A stretch of 64,000 bases of DNA from the NCBI RefSeq assembly GCF_900156285.1, contig NZ_FTNC01000012.1:1-64000 (forward strand). The letters are read 5' to 3'. A program made the translations under genes and the position numbers. Source of the stretch: Halanaerobium kushneri. GTDB taxonomy: Bacteria > Bacillota > Halanaerobiia > Halanaerobiales > Halanaerobiaceae. How positions within the stretch are numbered: position 1 is the first letter of the stretch; every line of letters begins with the position of its first letter. Under the pieces are notes generated by a model. It was not told the origin of the DNA. It did not search any database and was given only the letters and a program-made list of their open reading frames with translations. Of this stretch, positions 27,003 to 35,180 are shown piece by piece.

Positions 27003-27512
27003 CTACCTCCCAATTAATCTTTCGTAAGCCAGTCTTTTACTACCATCTTTAGTATAAATAATGCCACAGTATTTAAAACCTGCTTTTTTTACTGCCCGCT
27101 GCATAGAACTATTATCCTGATGAGTGTCAATGCGAATACTTTTGGCCCCAAGATCTAACCCCATTTGAAATGTTTTTTTAAAAATTAGAGAAATAATCCC
27201 CCGACCTCTATACTCTGGTGCAACTGCTGCTCGATGGATCACCCCATATAGACCTTTAGAAATCCATTCCCCGTTTTCAATTAAATTATAAGTAGGATCT
27301 TCTCCGAAAATAATTGCAGCGGTAGCAATTATTTTGTTCTCCTTTTTAATTAAATATGAATTTTGATTATTAATATCATTTACTAAAGTCTCTGGATTAG
27401 GATAATTGTTCTGCCACTGATCTATCCCCTCCTCTTCTAGATATTTTTGGGCATTTTTAATGATATTCATAATATCAGGTATTTCTTTGATCTCAGCTTT
27501 AACAAAATCCAT
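27003..27512 (-). CDS. GNAT-family N-acetyltransferase
   Basis: 169 residues. The acetyl-CoA binding loop is in VAPEYRGRGIISLIF, followed by SIRIDTHQDNSSMQRAVKKAGF, the usual motif B of GNAT enzymes. AAAGGAGAG lies nine bases before the ATG. The gene is translationally close to fbp. The acceptor substrate is unknown. Confidence 0.85.
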   Translation of the reverse strand: MDFVKAEIKEIPDIMNIIKNAQKYLEEEGIDQWQNNYPNPETLVNDINNQNSYLIKKENKIIATAAIIFGEDPTYNLIENGEWISKGLYGVIHRAAVAPEYRGRGIISLIFKKTFQMGLDLGAKSIRIDTHQDNSSMQRAVKKAGFKYCGIIYTKDGSKRLAYERLIGR

Positions 27513-27591
27513 TTTTTATAGCTCTCCTTTCAAAATTTAACCTGACTGCAATATGTAATAATTGCCTGCTTATTCTTTTTTTATTTTAAAA

Positions 27592-27897
27592 TTATGGATT
27601 ATTATTCTGACTTCTTCTTTCAGAAATCATAAAATTGACTTCTTCAATCCAGTCATCACTCAGATATTTGCGGCTAACCCAGAGAGCTCTTCCCAAAAAA
27701 TCAGCAGGAAGTGCAATAAAAACCCCAGAAGACCAAGCTTAAAATAGACCCCGAGCAGATAGCTCAAACCAAGTTTTATCAACTTTTGAGAAAAAAGATT
27801 ACCGAATAAAGCAGATTGCGTATTACCAGCACTATTTAAATGTCCAGCCAGAACCCCATAGATTGTAATTACCGGACCACCAATCCAGTTAATTAGA
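27592..27897 (-). pseudogene. C-terminal remnant of a MATE-family efflux transporter, frameshifted
   Basis: Reading leftward from the end of thrC, one frame gives WIGGPVITIYGVLAGHLNSA and then a run ending LGVYFKLGLLG. After a one-base shift at a run of five T and four G (about 27718-27726), a second frame gives VFIALPADFLGRALWV and SRKYLSDDWIEEVNF before TAA at 27592. Joined, this reads as the last membrane helices of a MATE multidrug exporter. There is no start and no N-terminal 350 residues. The remnant begins within the last bases of thrC, so a deletion junction probably lies there. It explains the otherwise empty 27513-27892. Confidence 0.8.
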
Positions 27898-29386
27898 TAT
27901 TTAAAATCTCTGCTATTTTTGCTTTTACCTCATCTTTTTTGCAATTTTGCTGATGTTTGATCTCCATTGTTTCCAGACCCTCAAGTCCACGATGAATTTT
28001 TGTTGAAGTTAATTGTTCCAGTTCCTCAATTATTCGGTACTCATCCTTAACAATATCTTTTTCTTTTAATGATTCCAGAACTGCTCTGCTAAATTTATAA
28101 GGGCTGGCAGTAGAGTCAACAACAGCATTTTTCTGGTCAGCACTCTGACTACGATACTTAACCAGAGAGTTTATTCCTACAGCTGTATGAGGATCAATTA
28201 AATAATTAAACTTCTGAAAAACATTACGAATTGTTTTTCGGGCTTCATCTTCAGTGGAATACTGACCAACAAATAAATCTTTTATTGCTGACAGAGTTTC
28301 TCGGTCTATTTCAAATTTGTTTTCCTGCTGCAACTTTTGATACCACTGATTGATTCTGTCACTATCATGGCCGGTTATCTCAAAAAGAAAGCGCTCCAAA
28401 TTGGATGAAATTAATATATCCATTGATGGACTAATTGTTTTTTTGAATTCACGTTCAGTATCATAGAGGCCTGTTTCTAAAAAATCTGTCAGCACTTTAT
28501 TGTCATTGGAAGCACAGATAAATTTATTAACTGGCAGTCCCATCCGATAAGCATAGTATGCTGCCAGTATATTACCAAAATTACCAGTTGGAACAGCAAT
28601 ATTAATTTCTTCGCCAGCCTTAATTTCAGTTTTATTTAAAAGATCAAAATAGGCTTTAAAGTAATATACTATTTGTGGTAAAAGTCTACCCCAGTTAATC
28701 GAATTAGCTGAAGAAAATTGATAATTATTAGCTTCCAGCTTCTTTTTAAAATCCTGGTCTGCAAAAATATTTTTTACTGCAGTCTGACAGTCATCAAAAT
28801 TACCTTTTAAAGAAACTACTTCTGTGTTGCTGCCTCCAGTTGTTTTCATCTGATCTTCCTGGACTCTGCTGACACCAGTCTCAGGATAAAAAACAATTAT
28901 TTTTACTCCTTCAACATCCTTAAAACCCTCCAGAGCAGCCTTACCTGTGTCTCCAGATGTTGCAACCAGAATTACTATTTCTTTTTTTACTCCTAATTTT
29001 TTAACTGAGCGGACCAGCAGCTGGGGCAGGATCTGCAGAGCCATATCCTTAAATGCTGCAGTCGGCCCGTGCCAGAGCTCCAGAATAAAAGTATTACTAT
29101 TTAACTTAACAAGTGGTGTTTTAGCAGCAGGTGGAAAACTTTCTTCTTTATAAGCGGCCTCAACAGCTTCTTTAATTTCTTTTTTACTAAAATCAGTTAA
29201 AAATTTATCAAAAACCCAGCTGGCGAGCTCCTGATAATTTGCATCCCTTTTTGCCAGAATTTGATCTAAATTTAACTCTGGTATTTTTTCAGGAACAAAA
29301 AGACCTCCTGCGGGAACCATCCCCAGACTGATGGCTTCTGCTGAACTCACACTTCTGTAATTTTCTCTAGTACTAATATACTCCAT
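27893..29386 (-). CDS. thrC: Threonine synthase
   Basis: 497 residues from the ATG at 29386, seven bases after GGAGGT. It converts O-phosphohomoserine to threonine with pyridoxal phosphate. The cofactor lysine is Lys113 in HGPTAAFKD, and the phosphate loop lies in AVPTGNFGNILAAYYA. The length and N-terminal segment match the long ThrC form found in Proteobacteria and many clostridia. No other threonine pathway gene adjoins it. The C-terminus looks complete despite the truncated MATE remnant next to it. Confidence 0.93.
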   Translation of the reverse strand: MEYISTRENYRSVSSAEAISLGMVPAGGLFVPEKIPELNLDQILAKRDANYQELASWVFDKFLTDFSKKEIKEAVEAAYKEESFPPAAKTPLVKLNSNTFILELWHGPTAAFKDMALQILPQLLVRSVKKLGVKKEIVILVATSGDTGKAALEGFKDVEGVKIIVFYPETGVSRVQEDQMKTTGGSNTEVVSLKGNFDDCQTAVKNIFADQDFKKKLEANNYQFSSANSINWGRLLPQIVYYFKAYFDLLNKTEIKAGEEINIAVPTGNFGNILAAYYAYRMGLPVNKFICASNDNKVLTDFLETGLYDTEREFKKTISPSMDILISSNLERFLFEITGHDSDRINQWYQKLQQENKFEIDRETLSAIKDLFVGQYSTEDEARKTIRNVFQKFNYLIDPHTAVGINSLVKYRSQSADQKNAVVDSTASPYKFSRAVLESLKEKDIVKDEYRIIEELEQLTSTKIHRGLEGLETMEIKHQQNCKKDEVKAKIAEILNI

Positions 29387-29443
29387 ACTCTCTACCTCCA
29401 CTAAAATTTATTCTTAATACTGATTATTTAATAACTATAAATT

Positions 29444-29472
29444 ATTATATCGAAAGTAACAGTTGATGTCTA
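29444..29472 (-). promoter_or_regulatory. Promoter for thrC
   Basis: Minus strand TAGACA (29467-29472) and TATAAT (29444-29449) with a 17-base spacer, about 60 bases before the start codon. The rest of 29387-29765 is AT-rich and holds the left end of the IS; a plus-strand TATAAT near 29582 has a poor -35 and no gene behind it. Confidence 0.7.
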
Positions 29473-29765
29473 TTAAATAACAGATTTCTTTTTAAATAAT
29501 TAAATTACTAAAAATAGATTTTTATCACATCTAACCGCAAAACATGTTAGAAAAATCACTATACAAATCAAGTTTTTTTATGTATAATATTATTGTTAGG
29601 TGTTTGCAAAATAGGCAAAAAAAATAGTAAAAAAATGTAATTAATGGGTTGAATTAAATTTTAAGAATTTAAAAATTAAATAAGAAAATGTTCTAATAAA
29701 ATTAGGCATGACAAAATAAACCTATGAATACAGGTTTTTAAAAAAGATATTAAAAGATTTAAATT

Positions 29766-31199
29766 CTAAGCAATTAGTGATCTTAAAGATCTAATATTTT
29801 CTGGTTTATCCATTTTATCAGCTAAGATCAATGTTAAAAGCTGAGTGATTCCAGCTAGAAAAACATCGGTTTTAATACTCTTTAGATTCTGAGTTTTTAG
29901 ATTGCCAGTAACCATGGCATCTTTAAAATAGTTAATTGTCTGTTCAACAACTCCCCGTTTTTTGTAGAGGTCTATCCAGTCATCTGTATCTCTAATGATG
30001 CCAGGATAAGTTCTTAAATCCTGGTCAGGATATGTATAGGTAACTCTACCGTAATTGGAGTCAGTGCAGGGTTCTTCACAGTAGCAGTTTCTTTTACCAC
30101 CCTTGTAATTGATTTTAGGACAGACAAACTTAAATCTGGGGCTGCGGTTTTTACCACGACACCAGCCATTAGGTTTCATTGGCAACGAAGAATCTTTAGG
30201 ACATAAAGGCCAGCCATTTTCATTGTATTCTGGCTGTGGTAGATCTGATTTAGTATTTCTAGAATTAAGTGGAATGACTGCTTTATCAAAGCCAAAATCC
30301 TTAATTAAAAAGGGATAAGTCTGATAACTGTCAAAGGCAGAGTCAGCAATAAAAGTGGAGTAATGATGATTATGAAGATTAAAATAATCTTCTAAAACTG
30401 GTTTTAAAGAAGTTGAGTCACCAATAGATTTGTCTTCATCAGGTGAGTCAGATTTTTTCTCAACAGGTACTTCAGGGTGATTATCTTTAAATTCATCATC
30501 AAAAAAGGAGATGTGACGGATAACTCCAAGCCCATTAGTGACAATACCTGCTTTGTAGACATAGCAGAAATGGCCGTTAATGTAGAGCTGTTTTATCTCT
30601 TGATTAACCTGAGCAGAAGAAGGCATAGACTGATAAGCGAAAGCATATATATTAACATTTTTATCGTTTCTGTAGATGTTTTTAAGTCTGCGAATGATAT
30701 TGTTTATGTATTTAGGATTGTTTTCAGTCACATAGGGTTCAAAACCAGTTGTGTCATAGATAAAAAGATCAGATTTTAGAGGATCAATTTTTCTGCAAAG
30801 AGGTTCAGTAACATCAACAAGATGATAGAAAAGATCTTCTAAGTGGTCTTCAAACTTTGTTTTAAAACGAGAAAACTGAGAGATATCAGGAATAGATTTA
30901 AAACCACAGAAATCTCTTAAGTCACTGCTTAAAGCAAAAATATTAACTAAGAGCACAAGAGTTGGAATTCCCAGTATTTTTTGCAGAATAAATGCAGAAA
31001 GCATCGATTCTAGATCATATTCTCTTTTTCTACCAAAATATTTGTAGTAAGCAGTATAGAAATTGGCAGGAATAAATTCAGATAAATCAAGATATTGATC
31101 AAGCATTTCAAGGAATTGAGGCTTGTCATTTTGAGCCCAATCTTTGGCCTGTTGATAAAGATCACCGAAAGATAATTGCTTTTTAGAATTAAAAGACAT
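29766..31199 (-). CDS. DDE transposase
   Basis: 477 residues, intact. Probable catalytic residues are Asp in IYDTTGFE, Asp in FIADSAFD and Glu in KRGVVEQTINYFKDA, a DDE triad of the IS4/IS1182-like superfamily. The N-terminal region includes the helical LESMLSAFILQKILG segment common to these enzymes. A cysteine cluster (CYCEEPC) in the C-terminal third may bind a metal. The ribosome site AAGGAGGAA lies in a leader hairpin. The copy appears functional. Confidence 0.88.
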   Translation of the reverse strand: MSFNSKKQLSFGDLYQQAKDWAQNDKPQFLEMLDQYLDLSEFIPANFYTAYYKYFGRKREYDLESMLSAFILQKILGIPTLVLLVNIFALSSDLRDFCGFKSIPDISQFSRFKTKFEDHLEDLFYHLVDVTEPLCRKIDPLKSDLFIYDTTGFEPYVTENNPKYINNIIRRLKNIYRNDKNVNIYAFAYQSMPSSAQVNQEIKQLYINGHFCYVYKAGIVTNGLGVIRHISFFDDEFKDNHPEVPVEKKSDSPDEDKSIGDSTSLKPVLEDYFNLHNHHYSTFIADSAFDSYQTYPFLIKDFGFDKAVIPLNSRNTKSDLPQPEYNENGWPLCPKDSSLPMKPNGWCRGKNRSPRFKFVCPKINYKGGKRNCYCEEPCTDSNYGRVTYTYPDQDLRTYPGIIRDTDDWIDLYKKRGVVEQTINYFKDAMVTGNLKTQNLKSIKTDVFLAGITQLLTLILADKMDKPENIRSLRSLIA

Positions 31200-31205
31200 T
31201 ATGAT

Positions 31206-31276
31206 TTCCTCCTTTTGGTTTGTGGTATTTTTAGTATCTCTAACTATATTATACCATATTTTAAGGAGGAAGTCAC
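31206..31276 (-). promoter_or_regulatory. Transposase promoter inside an inverted repeat that can hide the ribosome site
   Basis: The Shine-Dalgarno region (31206-31214, reads AAGGAGGAA on the minus strand) is the exact complement of 31263-31271. A promoter GTGACT-N17-TATAAT (31271-31276 and 31248-31253) lies so that its transcript would begin near 31241, after the 5' arm. Native transcripts have a free ribosome site, while read-through transcripts fold it into a stem. Confidence 0.7.
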
Positions 31277-31311
31277 CAAAAATTTATGTCATGAGCCCTG
31301 TTATTTCGGGC

Positions 31312-31340
31312 TTTAGACATTATACAAAGGACTATATAAT
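31312..31340 (+). promoter_or_regulatory. Possible promoter of the ytfI-ytfJ-like pair
   Basis: TTTAGA (31312-31317) and TATAAT (31335-31340) with a 17-base spacer, 25 bases before the start codon and just outside the right end of the IS. The -35 is weak (3 of 6). A small AGCCC/GGGCT hairpin precedes it. Confidence 0.45.
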
Positions 31341-31365
31341 ATTATTGTGTAAAGGAGGGAAAAAA

Positions 31366-32061
31366 TTGATTCAGATTTTATTTTTATTTATAATATTCTT
31401 AATTTTCTTTCTATTGATTCTTCTTATTATTCCCTACTACTACAGCTTTAGTTTTAAATATCAACAAAAATTTACTTACAGCCTCTCTCTCTTATTAATA
31501 TTTATAAAAATTAAATTTAGTAGTACAGGAAAAAATCAAATACTATTAATTGAAATTTTAAATTTTAAAAAGAGAATTAAACTTAATAAAAACAGCAAAA
31601 GAAAATCAACAGAAAAACAAGCCAGAAAATTTCCCGGATCTAAAATTAAACAAGCCGTTTCTAAAAACGATAAAGTAAAAAAACCAAAAAATAAATCATC
31701 TTTAAATTTTGATTATAAATTGATAAATAAAGAAAATTTTAGTCATTTGTTTAAATTTATACTGGATATAATTAAAATATTAAAAGCAGATTATTTAAAA
31801 TTAAATTTATTATTCTCTTTTGAGGATCCCTACTATAATGGTCTTTTCCTGGCCTACTACTATACTTTTAAAGAAGTGTTTGATTATCCGAATATTAAAG
31901 TTGAAGTTAACTGGCAGGAGGTGATTTTTGAGGCAGATGGTTCAATCGGGGGTAAAATTAGACCTGGAGAAATTATCTACCACATATTAAAGTTTATCTT
32001 TTCGTTAAAAAGTCTTAAAATTTTCTGGCGTTTATATCAATCAAATTCTAAGAAAGGGTGA
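31366..32061 (+). CDS. DUF2953 membrane protein (YtfI-like)
   Basis: 231 residues from a TTG at 31366, six bases after AAAGGAGGG. A longer frame reaches back to 31201 but would run through the IS leader hairpin. It has one N-terminal membrane helix (LFLFIIFLIFFLLILLIIPYY), a lysine-rich middle and a conserved C-terminal half (FEDPYYNGLFLAYYY, WQEVIFEADG, GKIRPGEIIYHILKF) of DUF2953. The adjoining gene is GerW-like, the same pairing as Bacillus ytfI-ytfJ. Function is unknown. Confidence 0.75.
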   Translation: MIQILFLFIIFLIFFLLILLIIPYYYSFSFKYQQKFTYSLSLLLIFIKIKFSSTGKNQILLIEILNFKKRIKLNKNSKRKSTEKQARKFPGSKIKQAVSKNDKVKKPKNKSSLNFDYKLINKENFSHLFKFILDIIKILKADYLKLNLLFSFEDPYYNGLFLAYYYTFKEVFDYPNIKVEVNWQEVIFEADGSIGGKIRPGEIIYHILKFIFSLKSLKIFWRLYQSNSKKG

Positions 32062-32066
32062 TTTTG

Positions 32067-32438
32067 ATGCAAAGTACTGAAAAAGTTATGGAAAAAATGT
32101 ATGATAAACTTGATAATTTTTTGAAGACTGAAACAGTTGTTGGAGAAATAATTGAGGTAGGAGAAGTAAAGTTAATTCCAATAATAACTGCTTCCTTTGG
32201 TCTTGGTGGAGGTATTGGGGAAGAAGATAAATCGGGCGGCGGTGGGGGTGGAGTTGGCTGTAAGATTTCGCCTGATGCAATCCTGGTTATTAGAGGCAGT
32301 GAAGTAGAAATGATGCCCGTAAAAAATAAAAATTCACTTGATAAATTAATAGAAAAAGTTCCTTCCTTAATTGAAAAAATTGAAGCAGCTAAAGAGAAAA
32401 AAGAAAGCACAAAGGAAGAAGCTGAAAAAGATCAATAA
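32067..32438 (+). CDS. GerW/YtfJ family sporulation-associated protein
   Basis: 123 residues from the ATG at 32067, eight bases after AGGGTG. The central region GLGGGIGEEDKSGGGGGGVG with KISPDAILVIRG is characteristic of the family. In Bacillus the protein is made in the forespore and is needed for germination to some nutrients. Nothing else here is sporulation-specific, so it may have another role. It overlaps the reading frame of the previous gene closely (five-base gap) and is followed by a perfect hairpin. Confidence 0.8.
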   Translation: MQSTEKVMEKMYDKLDNFLKTETVVGEIIEVGEVKLIPIITASFGLGGGIGEEDKSGGGGGGVGCKISPDAILVIRGSEVEMMPVKNKNSLDKLIEKVPSLIEKIEAAKEKKESTKEEAEKDQ

Positions 32439-32477
32439 TTTATAAAATATAATTATTCTAACTGTATTAAACTGTAT

Positions 32478-32511
32478 TAAAGTCCTGAGTTAATTAACTC
32501 AGGACTTTAAA
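32478..32511. terminator. Bidirectional hairpin terminator
   Basis: A 34-base perfect palindrome (TTAAAGTCCTGAGTTAA and its complement) lies between the convergent GerW-like and aldo/keto reductase genes. A two-fold repeat of ACTGTATTAA precedes it. Confidence 0.8.
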
Positions 32512-32515
32512 ATAC

Positions 32516-33472
32516 TTAATAATTTAAATTTTTAATGACATTATCCGACTCTGCTGCCAGAGCATCCATTTCCGCTTTAGTTAAATCAAAATCTGATGCT
32601 TCAGCATTTTCTCGGGCCTGCTTTTCAGTTTTTGCTCCAACTAAGGCTGTAGTTATTCCAGCTCTATTAATTGCCCAGTTAATTGCTACCTGAGCAGGAG
32701 ATTGATTGTGAGCAGTAGCAATTTCTTCAAGTAAACTGATTAAACTTCGAGTCTGAGGCCAGTTTTCTTCTCTAAAAAAGGGATAAAATCCAGCTCTGTT
32801 ATCTTTTTCATCTTCAAACTCCGGTCTTTCTTGATATTTTCCGCTTAATATACCGCCTCCAAGAGTCCCATAACTCAAGGAACCAAAATTATTCTCAACT
32901 AAATAGGGTAATATCTCTGCTTCAACATCCCTTTTTAAAAGCGAGTACTGTGGCTGCAGTGATATTATATCAGTCATTTCAGAAATATCTTCAATCAATT
33001 CTATTCCAAAATTACAGACACCCAGATACTTAAATTTACCTTCCTTTTTTAACTTTAAAAGTTCTTCAACACTTTCTTCTAAAGGAGTATCTGGATCCGG
33101 CCAGTGAATCTGATAAAGATCAATCTGTTCTACATTTAATCTTGTCAATGAAGCTTCCATTTCTTTTCTGATTCTTTTTGGACTTAAATCTCTAACATAT
33201 TTTGAGCCATCACGATGAGTTCCGCACTTTGTGGCAATAACTACTTTATCTCTTATTCCCTCAATTGCTCTCCCAACAACTTTTTCAGCGTGTCCTGCCC
33301 CATAAGCTGGAGCAGTATCAATCAAAGTAATTCCCGCTTCCACAGCAGCTCGGATGGCTTTAATCGACTGCTGATCTTCAACTTTACCAAATGTGTCATT
33401 ACCATAAGCCCAGGTTCCCAGACCAACTGCAGAAACTTTCAAATTAGAGTTTCCAAGATATCTGTATTTCAT
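32516..33472 (-). CDS. Aldo/keto reductase
   Basis: 318 residues. Catalytic tetrad members Asp52 and Tyr57 are in LIDTAPAYG, with Lys in VVIATKCG and His in YQIHWPD. The C-terminal ALVGAKTEKQARENAEA is the NADP(H)-binding end of the fold. It resembles the YghZ/IolS-type oxidoreductases of Firmicutes. The physiological substrate cannot be told from sequence. GGAGG lies before the ATG, and the gene stands alone. Confidence 0.9.
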   Translation of the reverse strand: MKYRYLGNSNLKVSAVGLGTWAYGNDTFGKVEDQQSIKAIRAAVEAGITLIDTAPAYGAGHAEKVVGRAIEGIRDKVVIATKCGTHRDGSKYVRDLSPKRIRKEMEASLTRLNVEQIDLYQIHWPDPDTPLEESVEELLKLKKEGKFKYLGVCNFGIELIEDISEMTDIISLQPQYSLLKRDVEAEILPYLVENNFGSLSYGTLGGGILSGKYQERPEFEDEKDNRAGFYPFFREENWPQTRSLISLLEEIATAHNQSPAQVAINWAINRAGITTALVGAKTEKQARENAEASDFDLTKAEMDALAAESDNVIKNLNY

Positions 33473-33546
33473 TATTTACCTCCTCTTAAAATCTTGATTA
33501 CAAGCTATTAAATTTTAAACTAATAAATAATTGACTTTTAAAGACA

Positions 33547-35073
33547 TTATTTTAAAGTTTCAGCATTCACACTGCTGTAATTATCCAAAAACACCTTTAG
33601 TTTTTCTAAAATATAATCCAGACTTTCTTTTTTATCACATTCAACATTTAAAACTAAAACCGGATCATGCAGTGACATTCTCAATAAAAACCAGTCATTA
33701 TCACCACAGTTTACTCTAACCCCCTGATAGTTTTTAGGTGCGATTACCCAGTTATCTATATCCTGAATGTAATCTTTTAAATCTCTAAGAATCTGCTGTC
33801 CATATTCCTTAAAATCATCAAGCTGGATTGTCATTCTATATTCCTCTTTAATTTCTGCTTCACTAAGCTCTGAAATAAGATCCCCGATCTTTCTGCTTTC
33901 TTCCGCTTTTAAATTAGCCATTTTAATCAGAACTTTTGCTACCAGATAGGCACCATCATCAAGAAAATAATTTTCTTTAAAAGCTGCATGACCGGAAGTT
34001 TCTATAGCAAGTGGTGCCTTAATACCTTCACTTTCCAGCCTTTTGGCTTCATTAATCACATTTTTATATCCCCTCTTAAAGCGGTGGTGAACTCCTCCCA
34101 GCTTATTTTCAATAAAATCTTTAAGACCAACTGAAGTTACAGAGTCGGTAACAATAGTTGCACCTGGATTTTTTTCTAAAACTATAGCTGCAGCCAGTGC
34201 TATTAATTTATTCCGGTTGATTTCCTGACCACTGCTGTCTACTACCGCTGCTCTATCAACATCAGTATCAAAAATAATTCCTAAATCAGCTTCATTTGCA
34301 AGCACAGTCTGCTGAATTGAATGCATTGCCTCTTTATCTTCAGGATTAGGCGCATGATTAGGAAAATTACCATCAGGCTCCAAAAATTTACTACCTTCAG
34401 TATCCGCACCCAGACTTTTAAGAATTTTGTCAGTAAAAAATCCACCCGAACCATTTCCTGCATCCACTACAATTTTAAAATCAGCAAGGGGTTGTTTTTG
34501 GTCAACCTTCGGGCTTAGATTTTTGCGAATAATACTTTTTATATGTTCAGCATAATCAGATATTAAATCAATTTCATTTATTTCTTCAGGATTTGTAGCT
34601 TTACTGTTTAAAAATTCACTTTCTCTCTCAGCTGCCAGGTTAAGAATTTCAATAACATTTTCTTTTTCCAACCCTCCCTTACGAGTAAAAAACTTAAATC
34701 CATTTTTATCATAGGGCAAATGGCTGGCTGTAATCATTATTGCTCCATCATACTGATGACCATCTAATAAAGTTGACATAAACATTGCAGGAGTAGAAGC
34801 CAAACCGGTACTATAAACTCTGGCTCCCGCCAATTCCATCCCACAGGCAAGAGCATCTTTAAGCTTTTCGGCACTCAACCTGGAGTCATGACCGATTGCT
34901 ACTTTAAGCTTCTGCTGTTTTTGATCTAAATTATCTTTAAGCCAGCTGACAAAAGAAAATCCTATTCCCACTGCCACTTCTGCAGTTAAATTAGCTTCTT
35001 CATTTTCGGTCGCAATTGCCTTACCTCTTACATCAGTACCACTAAGTAATTTTTTCCAGTTAATATTTGACAT
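33547..35073 (-). CDS. Phosphomannomutase/phosphoglucomutase
   Basis: 508 residues from the ATG at 35073, eight bases after GGAG (a GTG three codons earlier overlaps it). Alpha-D-phosphohexomutase: phosphoserine loop ITASHLPYDKNGFKFF with Ser117, metal loop DTDVDRA, sugar loop GYKNVINEA and ETSGH. It interconverts hexose 6- and 1-phosphates for polysaccharide and nucleotide-sugar synthesis. The TASHLP variant replaces the more usual TASHNP. Confidence 0.9.
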   Translation of the reverse strand: MSNINWKKLLSGTDVRGKAIATENEEANLTAEVAVGIGFSFVSWLKDNLDQKQQKLKVAIGHDSRLSAEKLKDALACGMELAGARVYSTGLASTPAMFMSTLLDGHQYDGAIMITASHLPYDKNGFKFFTRKGGLEKENVIEILNLAAERESEFLNSKATNPEEINEIDLISDYAEHIKSIIRKNLSPKVDQKQPLADFKIVVDAGNGSGGFFTDKILKSLGADTEGSKFLEPDGNFPNHAPNPEDKEAMHSIQQTVLANEADLGIIFDTDVDRAAVVDSSGQEINRNKLIALAAAIVLEKNPGATIVTDSVTSVGLKDFIENKLGGVHHRFKRGYKNVINEAKRLESEGIKAPLAIETSGHAAFKENYFLDDGAYLVAKVLIKMANLKAEESRKIGDLISELSEAEIKEEYRMTIQLDDFKEYGQQILRDLKDYIQDIDNWVIAPKNYQGVRVNCGDNDWFLLRMSLHDPVLVLNVECDKKESLDYILEKLKVFLDNYSSVNAETLK

Positions 35074-35180
35074 TATAATCACTCCAGTTTAATTTTTTTT
35101 CTTTTCTTGATTGTCAGATCAACTTATTTGTTAACTACCTATCTGCTCTTAAAAAGTCTGCAAAAGAGAAAAATTAACGA

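Larger units (their letters stand above)
29707..31293 (-). mobile_element. Insertion sequence with one transposase gene
   Basis: The transposase gene with short flanks lies between thrC and the ytfI/ytfJ-like pair. CATGACA at 29707 and the reverse complement of TGTCATG ending at 31293 are candidate terminal inverted repeats, but they match well for only the first seven bases. The ends are therefore approximate, and no target duplication was confirmed. Confidence 0.5.

Noticed and set aside
27562-27747. A plus-strand open frame of 61 codons before thrC
   Set aside because: No ribosome site and no recognisable protein. The minus strand explains the region as a MATE remnant.
29560-29600. A plus-strand promoter with TATAAT left of the IS
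   Set aside because: The -35 is poor and no gene follows before the transposase 3' end. It may be a relic of the original ytfI promoter but cannot be supported.
31201-31365. An N-terminal extension of the DUF2953 gene back to 31201
   Set aside because: It would translate the transposase leader hairpin. The TTG at 31366 has a strong ribosome site.
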